Made by a program: the position numbers and the translations under genes | Source of the DNA: Tenebrio molitor | Taxonomy: Eukaryota; Arthropoda; Insecta; Coleoptera; Tenebrionidae | Assembly: GCF_963966145.1 (NCBI RefSeq) | Contig: NC_091047.1 | Location: forward strand, 25,730,001-25,794,000 | Reading direction: 5' to 3' | DNA: 64,000 nucleotides | Shown here: positions 23,373 to 33,130 of the stretch, piece after piece | How the letters are laid out: the number at the start of each line of letters is the position of its first letter | How positions within the stretch are numbered: position 1 is the stretch's first letter | The notes under the pieces: model-generated | The model's database searches: none | Seen by the model: only the letters and a program-made list of their open reading frames with translations | What the model was told of the DNA's origin: nothing

Positions 23373-25022
23373 CGAGGGTCATCCAGAAAATAAGGTTATA
23401 AGGGCTTCTGAGGCCGGGGGAAATTTTTCTTTTCGAAGTTGGCGCACCTGCTATGTAGGGGGGATCCTAGCTGGGTATCGCGACAAAAGCGCGCCGCAAA
23501 AAGAGCGCACGACAAAAGAGCGTGCTACATAAGAGCGCGGCGACATAAGAGCGCGGCGACATGAAAGCGCGGCGACATAAGAGCGCGACGACATAAGAGC
23601 GCGGCGACAAAAGAGCGTAACCACAAAAGAAGGTAAATACAGGTTGCCTTTGCCTTTGCCTTTCTTAAGGCAATAATTAATTTCCATATTGAATGAAAAT
23701 TTTCCTTACCCTTTAGTTATACTAAGACTTGGCGCGACCTTGACGCGACCTTGAAACACAACAAGAGAGAAAAAAAGGCATTTGCACAAGGTTTGAATGG
23801 TGGGACACGATCTAGGAGGACGCCCTGAGGCTGTCTAGCCAGAAAAAACGCGAAAATTCCAGAAGTAGTTAAAGTGAACAATTACCAAATAATCCTGTAC
23901 ATTTTGTATTGGCACAAATGCCAATGCTGGCAGGTGGCGCAACATGAGTGCAAATTCAGGATTTGCAGCATAAGATGCTTGGAGTCCTGCAGATTGGACA
24001 TACCGATAAATTGCCTGCGAAAAATGGAAAAAGCAACCTCCTCCGTAAATACATTGACTGCTGCTTTTTCAAAATCCTGTCTTGTCACAGTGTTTATTTG
24101 TCTCACGCTATTTTGTCGCGGCGCTCTTTTGTCGCGGCGCTCTTTTGTCGTGGCGCTCTTTTGTCGCTGCGCTCATATTGCGGCTCTCTTTTGTCGCGCG
24201 CTCATTTGTCGCGCGCTCAAATGTCGTAGATTCTCCTAGCTGTCAGTTTGTTTGGTCCTGCGTGTTTGTCGGTCATTTCGTTCAGTCACAATAAATTTTT
24301 CCGATGGAGAGGTCGTCGCGCGCTCCGCCACCTCCGTTTTGCACAGGAAGGAGAAGCTTTTCTGGATTCTATCGTGCCAGGGAATGAGACGTCGGTGTGT
24401 CACTACACCCCAGAATCCAAAAGACAATCACTTTAGTGGCGTCATTCAATTTTCCCAGCCACCAGAATGTTCAAGACGAACCATTCAGCCGGAAAAGTCA
24501 TGGCATCTCTTTTTGGGACCGTAAGGGGTTCTTTTTGGTGGATTTTATGCCTAAAGGGACTACCATTAATGCAGAGGCTTACTGCAATACCTTAAAAAAA
24601 CTCAGAAGAGCCATTCAGAACCGCAGAAGGGGAATGCTGACCCGGGGAGTCAACCTTCTGCATGACAACGCCAGGCCCCATACCGCGCCAGTTTCACAGG
24701 AGCTGCTGACATCATTTGGATGGGATATTGTCACCCGACTTGGCGCTTTCACTTTTTCACTAAACTAAAGGAATTTTTGGGTGGAAAACGTTTTTCCAAC
24801 AATCAGGAGGTCATGGAACTGGCTGAAAGAGCTGGCAGTGGAGGTCTATGGCACTGGCATACAAAGGCTGGTGCCCCGACCGCAGGAATGTCTCGCTCTT
24901 GACGGCGATTACGTTGAAAAATAGTTTAATATATTTGTGAAGTATTCTGTCAATTTCAATTGAATACAAGCATTTCTCGATCCTACATAAATGTTGTAAC
25001 CTTACTTTCTGGATGACCCTCG
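23373..25022 (+). mobile_element. Mariner transposon, internally deleted and interrupted
   Basis: The terminal inverted repeats CGAGGGTCATCCAGAAA and TTTCTGGATGACCCTCG are flanked by TA on both sides (23371-23372 and 25023-25024). The length is 1650 bp including a nested 761-bp element. The transposase remnant at about 24300-24920 reads in pieces: HYTPESKRQS, FWDRKGFFLVDFMPKGTTIN and LLHDNARPHTA, typical mariner DDE-domain motifs. The N-terminal helix-turn-helix region and the first catalytic block are missing, and frameshifts follow the HDNARPHTA motif. It is therefore a dead copy. Confidence 0.9.
23473..24233. mobile_element. Nested element with mirrored short-repeat arrays and 8-bp target duplication
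   Basis: It is flanked by direct TCCTAGCT at 23465-23472 and 24234-24241. The left 150 bp is an array of about eight GAGCGCGGCGACATAA-like units. The right 130 bp is the inverted array of GCTCTTTTGTCGCGGC-like units. The middle (about 23640-24090) is unique sequence with no recognised domain. Open frames across the arrays are repeat translations, not genes. An 8-bp duplication is known for hAT-type elements, but the class is not proven. Confidence 0.75.
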
Positions 25023-25029
25023 TACATAT

Positions 25030-26790
25030 GAGTTTCTGAATTCTTCCGAGATACTAAAAAGAAAAGAACAAAACGAATTTTCTTTTTGTTATGGATATTA
25101 AATTTAATAAATAAAAAAAAATATGTTAAAGATAATATTAAGATTGCAGACAACTAGTAGCAAAAACCTTGCCAGGTGGTAAAAGAGATTAATCTCTAGT
25201 TAGATATTTTAAAACACATTTCGGTCTTGCTACTTGAATTTCTAATCATTATTCTATTAAATATATCTTAACTTAATCATAAGTGTTTCCACGAACCGTA
25301 TAAATATCATCTCTTTTAAAATATACGATTGCAGATTATTTAATCAGTTTCTAATTAATTACGTTGACTGATAACAAGTGACTGGCATTTTTTAAAGACC
25401 GAAAAGTTCCCCAAAAGTGACTAAAACCTTTTAGGTCCTTACGTATGGTAAAAAGTCTTAAAATACTTTTATTTAACCATTATTATGAAAGTATACAGGG
25501 TGATTTACAATAAGTGTAAAAAACTTTAAAATCGTATTCGGGAAGTAATTTTAGGAAAGAAATGTTATATGAATTCACAAAAAAATACTCTTTTCAAAAA
25601 TATTAAATTTGACCCCCCGTGCCATTTAAAAAAAATCAAGTTAGCCTTGTGTCTTTAAAATAAATGACGTTAGAAAATAGAACTGTGTGCCAAATTTCAA
25701 CAAGCTCTGCTAAACCGCTCTGAAAATATTTAGTTATATCCATACTTTCTAGCGGCCCTGTATATAAAATGTACCAAAACTCCTATGTGTGGGGGTGCTC
25801 ATTATCTTGTTAATATAAAATAAGTAATCAGTACGTGACTAATGGAAGGAAATTTTAAGTCTATCAAATGAATTAACTGAATAAGACACAAGATCATTTA
25901 AAAGAAGATAATTTTTTGAAGTATTTCCGTATTATTTGCCACATCTTGATAAAAAACAAAACATCAATTTGAAAAATTTACATCATAAAGGCCGTAGAGT
26001 GTCTTAACAAGTTACTCTTAATTGTATTTAGCAATTTAAGATAATAATTATTGATGGCAACATATCTGATCCTCTAATTTCAAGAATTTTAAGGTGTGGC
26101 CAAAATTTCACTTATCTAAGTACGCAACATTTATGTTGTGCTGATCACGTGTACGAGCTAATTACTTTGATGTCTCACAAGAGTATTTGTTTGTAGTCTC
26201 CGTATGAGATATAACTGTAACAACTCTCTAGTCAATAAGTCAATTTAATTTGTTATACTTATGCTCGAGTTATTTTTTAAATTTAATGCAATTATCAAGG
26301 AAACGAAGAATGTAAGATCTAACAATTATTATCATAAGTGTAATATTCCTACAGATGTTGCAAATTCAAATTAAATAGTAGCCTAATTTAAATTTATTCT
26401 GAATACTAAAATATTTTGATTGTTGCCTTTCCAATGAAGTACCAACATAAAATTGTATTATTATTTCTTTCAGTTATGACTAAATTTAACAAATTATTTC
26501 AATTTTTGTTTTATATTTCAACATTGTCGTCAATATAATGTTCTTTTAAATTCACTCTTGTGTCTTTGTGTCTACCAATTGTTAAAAGTGTGGTCAAAGA
26601 CGTCTTGAAGTACATTGATTAGATATAATTGTAAAAAAAAAAACAATAAAAATTATTTTTAATAAACAACACAAATTACTTTACATTGCTTTTGTGAATT
26701 TTATCAGAAAATCATTTTTACATTCTAGAAAATTGACACCTGCGGTTAATCTGAACTTTGAATGGTGTATGCAAGGATGCAAGGTACATT
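25030..26790. other. No supported gene
   Basis: AT-rich. A TACAGGGTGATTTACAATAA motif at about 25497 and GGCCCTGTATA at about 25752 may be the ends of a small TA-type element. Otherwise nothing is recognised. Confidence 0.4.
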
Positions 26791-26799
26791 TATTTATAT

Positions 26800-27442
26800 G
26801 GGGTGTTCATTTAAATTTATCCGCAAAATAAGCGTTGAAGAGTCAATTGTGAACGCACCACGGTTTATATTGTGTGTTTTTTTAAATTTCACCTCAAAGT
26901 AGGCGTTAAAGAGTCGATTGTGAACGCACCACGGATTACAGATTACGGATCAGCTAACCTCACCTTTTGTGTTGTTCATGTTTTTACTCTGCAGACTGAC
27001 GAGTAGTGCGTTCACAATCGACTCTTCAATGCCTACTTTGCGGTAAAATTTAAAAAAACACCCGATAGATCACGCATCAGTTCTTTAAATCTTTTTTCAT
27101 ATGCAGACTGACGAGTGGTGTGTGCGTTCACAATCGACTCTTAAGGCGGCCTTACACCAAGGCAACAATTGGCAATATGCCGGCAACATTTTTTAGTGAT
27201 GACCGGCAACATTACTAAAAAATGTTGCAGGCGACATGTTGCCAATTGTTGCCTTGGTGTAAAGTCGGTCTTACACCAAGGCAACAATTGGCAACATGTT
27301 GCCTGCAACATTTTTTAGTAATGTTGCCGGTCATTACTAAAAAATGTTGCAGGCAACATGTTGCCAATTGTTGCCTTGGTGTAAGGCCGCCTTAAGGCCG
27401 ACTTTAAACGTCAACTTTGAAGGTACTTTTAAATCAACACCC
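26800..27442. mobile_element. Composite inverted-repeat element containing a copy of itself
   Basis: The outer ends are GGGGTGTTCATTTAAATTTA and TTTTAAATCAACACCC. An inner copy (about 26875-27066) has ends GTGTTTTTTTAAATTT and AAATTTAAAAAAACAC. Both carry the AGAGTCGATTGTGAACGCAC motif facing inward. The right outer arm is interrupted by the palindrome dimer at 27145-27391. Confidence 0.6.
27145..27391. mobile_element. Head-to-tail dimer of a near-perfect palindrome, flanked by TTAA
   Basis: TTAA lies at 27141-27144 and 27392-27395. Between them are two units of about 120 bp, each starting TTACACCAAGGCAACAATTG and ending CAATTGTTGCCTTGGTGTAA, with inner CATTTTTTAGTAATG and its reverse. The units meet at AAAGTCGGTC. 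There is no room for a protein. Confidence 0.85.
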
Positions 27443-27449
27443 AATACAT

Positions 27450-28160
27450 AATGAACAAATAATTGGTTTGTAATGTAAAATAAAATGTAATAATGTAAAC
27501 GTGGTTACAATAAAACAAACAATAACAAAGAATGTACTCTCGTGTCAAAAATAAATTGCTCCCTAGAATTCGAACTTTTAGGTAAATAACGTTTTTCATG
27601 TTGTGTGTAACTAGAATTTTCAAAAGTTATTTTGAATGCCTAAGGTTGGTTACTTTGAATTGAGAGATTAAATCCAAATAAATATGCCGCCAGTAACCAA
27701 AATTGATTGTGAAATGAGAAATTAGTCATTTGCAACTGTTACAATTATTTTGCTGTCTTACATTTTTCGGTTATCTTTTGTTTGTCACCAGAAACCACCT
27801 AGCCTCCAACCTAACCAAATTTATGGCAAACTAAATAGTAACGAATATCCCTAAATCCTAGGGAGTAATTTATTTTTGACACGAGAGTAAACAGTTTCGA
27901 GATTTAAGTTAGACAAATAATTACTCGAGAATTTAGTTGTATTAATAAAGATTATTGAGTAAATAATGTGATATTTTCTTGTTGTTTTTCAATAAACATA
28001 CAAATAAGAAGAAATATTAAGATAATAAGAATATAAGAAATACCGAGTGACTATAAATGATTGAAGCAAAATAGTGAATTGGCAACACTGATGCAGTTGG
28101 TAGTGCAAATCTTCTCGTGCATCATCTGTCAATAATTTCTATTTAGGTTAGGTTAAATCA
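27450..28160. other. No supported gene
   Basis: AT-rich. A partial inverted similarity between GTACTCTCGTGTCAAAAATA (27533) and TTTTTGACACGAGAGTAA (about 27871) suggests a decayed small element of about 350 bp. Confidence 0.45.
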
Positions 28161-28165
28161 CGAAG

Positions 28166-28915
28166 TATAGTCCAATGTTTACCCTTTTGCGATGACGTCA
28201 TTATCTAGTAACTTCACGTATGTTTGAGCTAGGATCAGAAACAAATTTGAATTGATCATAAATAACTATAGTCGTTTTCAACGACATCCGTGCTGTCAGT
28301 GTCATTTTTAATATGTTGGTGCAGATTGTACACACAAACTCATAACCAGTATTCAGAGTATAAGAAAATCCTAGTTAAAAAAATGTCAAACAAGAAATTG
28401 AGGTTATGATAAAAGAAAATTTATATTTCGTGAAACGTCAACAACAAACGATAAAACTCAATCTTCAACATAGTGTAAAACATGGTTAAACGAAGTCATC
28501 CTCGGAATCCGAATCAGACTACATTTTTTATCGAAAATGATAAATAATAATTTGAATTTATCAATTTGCCGCGTCAAGGTAAATTGCCAAATTAGGAAAT
28601 TCAAAATTACTAAACTGAAACAGCAAGTGATGCCAACATACTGTCATACTGACAGCACGGATGTCATTGAAAACGACTATATAATGTTTCAAATTTGTTG
28701 ACAATTGCTTCGAAAGGTTATGTTTGTAATCAATGTAATAAGTGAAAGTAATTAAAAATTGTCAAATTGACAGGAGCATAAAGTAACCTCAAAGTGACCA
28801 TCAATAAATAAACGTGCCTTTTTTTTTGTTTTTTTTCTGTTTCTGTCGTTTCAATAAAGAGAAAGCGAGGAAGAAAATCGTGACGTCACCTCAAAAGGGT
28901 AAAAATTGGACTATA
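28166..28915. mobile_element. TA-type miniature element with CRE-like ends, interrupted by a second element
   Basis: The ends are ATAGTCCAATGTTTACCC and GGGTAAAAATTGGACTAT. Just inside each lies TGACGTCA or TGACGTCAC. An uninterrupted inverse copy is at 42177-42512. Without the nested 28270-28680 segment the lengths agree (about 338 bp). Confidence 0.85.
28270..28680. mobile_element. Nested TA-type miniature element
   Basis: TAGTCGTTTTCAACGACATC and GATGTCATTGAAAACGACTA form the ends, extending inward to GTGCTGTCAGT and ACTGACAGCAC. The insertion point is defined by comparison with the empty site in the 42.2-kb copy. Confidence 0.85.
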
Positions 28916-28929
28916 GATTGGCGTTGGAA

Positions 28930-29440
28930 AAAAAATAGATTTTCTTGACGTTTGTTTCAATTTTGAAAATTGCGTGTGTCATGCCAACGATGTTGCCAAC
29001 TAAAGATTTCAAATGTGTTACCAACATAATAAAATAATTTTCAATCATTGATAGTCACTCGGTATAAGAAGACTAAAAACAGATTGTGTTAAAGATGTAG
29101 TAACTGCTTTTCCTTTAAAAATATTGTTTAGCATTTAGGATCTCTGTGATTGTTTCTGAAGTTATTGCATCCATCTTACTGAATTTAAAACAGTTTGAAA
29201 GAATCTTAATAGGTAATAAAATGTTCTAGAAAAAGAATTACAAAATCATTTCAAATCAGAAATTTATATTGAACAATAAACAACAAGTGAATAATTTTTT
29301 GATTCAGTTCATTTCGTCAGATCATATTTTCTGTTGAAACATCGGAGCTCCAAGCGGCTGCTTTGATCTAATTAAATTACCAGCAATTTCTAAATTGTCC
29401 ACTAATCCACAAGTACACTAAATAAACCACCAGTATAATT
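28930..29440. other. No supported gene; upstream flank of AA15 gene C
   Basis: AT-rich spacer before the first promoter of gene C. No strong repeat is seen. Confidence 0.45.
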
Positions 29441-29449
29441 CGTATCTAT

Positions 29450-29521
29450 CTTATCAGTTTTAATGTCCCTAAAGGTGGTATAAATTAGAAGTCTCCCTTT
29501 GAGAAAATAGTGCATCAGTTC
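29450..29521 (+). promoter_or_regulatory. Promoter of the upstream alternative first exon of AA15 gene C
   Basis: CTTATCAG is at 29450-29457 and TATAAAT at 29479-29485. A TCAGTT initiator-like motif is near 29515-29520. The start codon is at 29549. A complete promoter here implies that this first exon can be transcribed on its own. Confidence 0.6.
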
Positions 29522-29548
29522 TGCAAAAACAGTAGAATCGAAACCAGA

Positions 29549-29713
29549 ATGGCGGTGAAAAGCATTCTCCTTTTGGTGGTCCTCGCCTATCTTGAAGAAG
29601 CTTCAGGTCATGGGATGATGCTGGAGCCCCCAAACAGAGGGTCTCTGTGGCGATTTGATTGGCAACAACCAGCGAACTATAACGACAACGAATTCTTTTG
29701 TGGAGGTGTAGTG
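29549..29713 (+). CDS. Alternative (or orphan) first coding exon of an AA15 LPMO
   Basis: This 165-bp exon encodes 55 residues: a 20-aa signal peptide starting MAVKSILLL, then HGMMLEPPNRGSLWRF with the mature His1, and it ends FCGGVV at a GTATGA donor in phase 0. Length, phase and motifs match exon 1 of genes A and B and the second first exon at 30100. An in-frame ATG at 29510 also exists, but it would put a charged 13-residue leader before the signal peptide, so 29549 is preferred. No exon 2-4 set lies between it and 30100, so it must either splice over the second first exon to 31531 or be the remnant of a duplicate that lost its other exons. No frame damage is visible. Which of the two holds cannot be decided without transcripts. 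Confidence 0.75.
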
Positions 29714-29988
29714 GTATGAAATTTGAATTTTTTTAAAATTTCGGGAAATACAGATTCTCAGAAAATGAGATAAGCTTGCAATATTGCCTTTGATCTTTTT
29801 GGTTTCTGGACTATTAAAATCAATTGCAAATAGTATTAGGTTGTTGCACTAGAGATGCACAATACACAATACCTTGTAAAAAATCATATCGAAAGAATAT
29901 CGCAAATTACAAGTAACCACTCAACTGGCGGCTTCTGTGATCCAAACAATCTAGCAATGAACCTCTTGAATTATTTAAATTCTTCTAT

Positions 29989-30060
29989 CTTATCGTAACT
30001 GTGGATATTAGTATATAAAGCGGAAAAAAATCACTGCCAAATTACATTTCACGTAGTTAT
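29989..30060 (+). promoter_or_regulatory. Promoter of the downstream first exon of AA15 gene C
   Basis: CTTATCG is at 29989-29995 and TATATAAAG at 30012-30020, about 25 bp further on. The start codon is at 30100. The order GATA site, TATA, start codon repeats that of the other three AA15 first exons. Confidence 0.6.
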
Positions 30061-30099
30061 ATCCTCAATTGTAATAGAAGAATTCCATACTCCGCAGAA

Positions 30100-32117
30100 A
30101 TGGCTATGAAATTTGTGTTGGTTGTGCTAGCTCTTGCATATTTTGAAAGAGTTGTTGGTCATGGTATGATGTTGGAACCGCCAAATCGCGCTTCATTGTG
30201 GAGGTTCTACCCAGAAGCACTAGCAGATTATGACGATAATGGCTATTTTTGCGGGGGCGTTCTGGTATGACTATTCTATTTTTTTTTTTTAATATTTGTT
30301 TGTGTTGCCAATTATAAAAGTTCATGTCTACACCAAAATTTTAAAAAATGTATTTTTCTATTTTGCGTTTAGAATAAGTCTATTCTAGCACCCAAATGTC
30401 ATCATTTGATTGCTTTTATAGGTCGTTGGCGTGTTAGAATAGAGTAGTAAAATTTCCTGTACTGATGTTGGTAGCGTGAAGTGTCAACTGACAGACGTCA
30501 AAAAATAAATCTCGCGGAGAACAAAGCAAATTAATAAATAACAATGAACAAAACGTTTAATTTTCATTCTGGGATTTGGACTTCTCCGGCAGTAAATTTT
30601 CTAACGTCTTTTGTGCAATTTGCCTAATTTGCGGCGGCGTTAGCGATAAACTTTCTTCAGCATTCATTTTCAAACATCAAATGCGAAAATAAAAAAAAAT
30701 CTGACGTTTTAAATTAATTTTTTTCACAGCCGGCTAAAATTACGCCACATAAAAAATGTCACCAACCACCGCAAAATTCTCTACATTTAAAATTTTAATT
30801 TTTTTATTTATAAAATGGTATAAAGCGGCAAAATAAAAAAATAGTATAAAAGATTCGTTGCAGAAGGTCCTTCAAGCACTCATTTGTTCCTCAACTCGCC
30901 GCTAGGCGGCTCGTTTCAGAATTTCAAATTCGTGCTTGAATAGATGCCTTCTGCAACTTATATTTTGATATATTATTTTTGTTCGACACTGTCAGAATTT
31001 GCGAATTTTCTCCTCTGTGAACGGATTTTGATAAATGTCACAACTTGTCACTAAAAAATTAAAATTTTTTATTGACAAGTTGCGACATTTATCAAAATTA
31101 TTATTTTTGAAATAAATTACAACTAGGCAATGCTTCTTATAATTTAATTTTCACGGTTTTAACAACAAATCTTTTTTTATTTACATAATATATCTCGCGA
31201 ATCGAAGAATAAAAAATCTTAATAAGCACTTCTCGTGTAGATCTCATTTGACAGATATAAAATATTAATCTGCAATTAATCTGTCATTCAGTGATTGGTT
31301 TAAAGTTTGAGTTAATCCTCTGACTTTTTTATATTCTTGTAATCAGGACTAAACAGTCTTCTGGATATGATCTTAAAATTTGTCAAATTTATTGTGTCAG
31401 TTATATTATCAGAAGAATTTATTGCAAGTTTTTTAAAGCGAAAATATTTATTGCAGATAATTATTAAACCATCAATTTGTGAGATAAAAAATCGTACCTA
31501 ATAATTGATTTTATGATTTTTGTTTTATAGGTGCAATACGGTCAAAATGGTGGAAACTGTGGAGTTTGTGGCGACAACTGGGCTAGTCCCGTTCCTAGAA
31601 ACAACGAAAACACAGGCAAATTCGGAAACGGAGTTGTAGCAAGAACTTATGCTGCGGGAACTGCTGTCACAACTTCCATTACACTAACTGCAAACCATCT
31701 TGGTACCTTCACCTACAGGTTGGTCCCAAAAAACTAATTTCTTTGAATATGTCATCACAAATTTCTTTGCAGTTTGTGCATTCTCAGCGATCCATCTAAG
31801 CCCGAAACGGAAGACTGTTTCGTCGACTTGAAACTTTCAGATGGGTCATCAGCTTACAATGTCAAATCTGACGACTACATTATTAGCAACAATATTCAGT
31901 TGCCAGCTGGTGTTACATGTGAACGCTGCGTTTTGAGATGGCACTACAAGAGCGGTACGATTGATTCTATTTTTGTTTTGGATAATTTAATTTAATAGTC
32001 GTTTAATTTTCTGTAGGTAATTCGTGGGGTATATGCAACGATGGTACACAAAAAATGGGATGTGGATCTCAAGAAACTTTCCGTTCCTGTGCAGATATTT
32101 CTATTGTTAATCCTTAA
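30100..32117 (+). CDS. AA15 family lytic polysaccharide monooxygenase, gene C (4 exons)
   Basis: Coding exons are 30100-30264, 31531-31718, 31773-31954 and 32017-32117; the phases are again 0, 2 and 1. Intron 1 is 1266 bp, against 50-62 bp in the paralogues, because repeats have inserted. The product is 211 aa. A 20-aa signal peptide is followed by HGMMLEPPNRASLWRF (mature His1), and the second copper His is His111 (mature 91) in ANHLG. Exon 3 is one codon shorter than in A and B. The C-terminus GCGSQETFRSCADISIVNP has two extra residues, and the candidate axial Phe is at 200. The ten cysteines are retained. It is predicted to be a secreted oxidative chitin- or cellulose-cleaving enzyme. Exon 1 is too short to stand out as an open frame and was found from the HGMM motif plus the phase-0 donor at 30265. 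An equivalent first exon with its own promoter lies at 29549-29713. Confidence 0.92.
30550..30670 (-). pseudogene. Short antisense frame resembling a tyrosine-recombinase N-terminus, inside intron 1 of gene C
   Basis: On the minus strand an ATG at about 30670 opens a 36-residue frame containing TPPQIRQIAQKTLENLLPEK. The pattern A-x-x-x-L-E-N-L-L-P-E-K-S is typical of the start of Crypton-like tyrosine recombinases and resembles QAAKIATESLLRSKSREKYE at 33.7 kb. It is a fragment only. Confidence 0.35.
30838..30985. repeat. Foldback element inside intron 1 of gene C
   Basis: GTTGCAGAAGG pairs with CCTTCTGCAAC and TTCAAGCAC with GTGCTTGAA around a CTCGCCGCTAGGCGGCTCG core. The left flank is AATAGTATAAAAG. 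It helps explain the long intron. Confidence 0.6.
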
Positions 32118-32161
32118 AAACTGTAAACAATGCTCGATCACATCTCGCTACACTTATTAAA

Positions 32162-32167
32162 AATAAA
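32162..32167 (+). other. Polyadenylation signal AATAAA of gene C
   Basis: AATAAA lies 45 bp after the stop of gene C, in line with genes A and B. Confidence 0.65.
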
Positions 32168-32292
32168 GACTAATATATTGTCGGTTTATTTCGTTCTTCT
32201 TTTATTTTGAAATTAAGAGGTGCAACTAAATACTAAGTAGTAACTTTTTGTGGTGTTTTTAAATCAAATATGTAATAGTATTATATACTTAA

Positions 32293-32555
32293 AAAATTAT
32301 TTTTTCCAACTTTATTATTTTTTCTCAAAATTTCCTTATGTAAGATAAGAAAATTTTTATACTATCAGAATTAATAAAAAAAAATATCGATGACATGATC
32401 ACTCGAAAACAAATGACAGCTTGGAATTTTGTTTGGTATTAAAATATGTATTTTTATAAACTAAAATTGACCTGTCCAAATATTTTTTTGAAAACAATTT
32501 TGTTTAATTTTTAGGGAATTTATTTCATACTTTTGCCGCTCACTGTATACTATTA
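32293..32555. repeat. Uninterrupted copy of the repeat split at 3.8-6.2 kb
   Basis: It contains in one piece TTATTTTTTCCAAC, AAATTTCCTTATGT, AATATCGATGACATGATCAC and the end GCCGCTCACTGTATA. It starts about 175 bp after the stop of AA15 gene C; the split copy starts about 180 bp after the stop of gene A. Confidence 0.6.
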
Positions 32556-32699
32556 GTTACCTTATGTTCGGTTTTTTTTATATGGACATTCATTTCACCA
32601 CCAAAATTGAAAGTTTCAAATAAAGAATTACGAGTATAATAAGCCTATCTTGAATTAATTGGTATACCTACTTCGTCTAGCGAGAGATTGGGGGATTTT

Positions 32700-33130
32700 A
32701 AATTGTATTAAGTTAACCCAACACTACAAAATGCACTAGAATACAATAAATTAGAGCATAATTTCAGGGCAAAAATGTTTCTGCTTGAAGGATATATTTA
32801 AAATTTTACGCGCACTAGCTATAGTTTGTCCAGCGAGAGATTGGTTGACATAAAAATCACTAAATTCACGTAGAAAAATTAGTAGAGTAAGGCCGGCCTG
32901 AAATATGACACTTGGTAGGGGTGTGCGTAGACGGAAAACAGTCGGACGAGTCCATCTTTCGTAAAATAGAGGTGCTCAACAGATTAAAAATCAGCTGATT
33001 GTTACTGTGACCGCTATTCTCTGCTGTGACCGGTTTTGATTGTTTTGCCACGCCACAGGAATATTTTGTCCTCGCAGATTTCCCCCACCAAATGTCATAT
33101 CTTAGGCCGGCCTTACTCTACCTAGCGCAC
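32700..33130. repeat. Repeat with AGCGAGAGATTGG motifs, copy also at 48.0 kb
   Basis: GCGAGAGATTGGGGGATTTT, AAAATGCACTAGAA and GAGCATAATTTCAGGGCAAA match 47990-48470. A second GTCCAGCGAGAGATTGG occurs at about 32828. A pair, AAGGCCGGCCTGA (about 32890) and TTAGGCCGGCCTTA (about 33100), brackets a further small inverted element. Confidence 0.5.

Noticed and set aside
24082..24294. Several overlapping 70-120-codon frames over the GC-rich repeats at 23.4-24.5 kb, with apparent Arg/Ala/Cys-rich proteins
   Set aside because: They are translations of the 16-17-bp repeat arrays; they occur in several frames on both strands and have no start context.
29510..29548. Upstream in-frame ATG as the start of the alternative AA15 exon
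   Set aside because: It adds a polar 13-residue leader in front of the signal peptide and lies at the predicted transcription start; the ATG at 29549 aligns with the paralogues.
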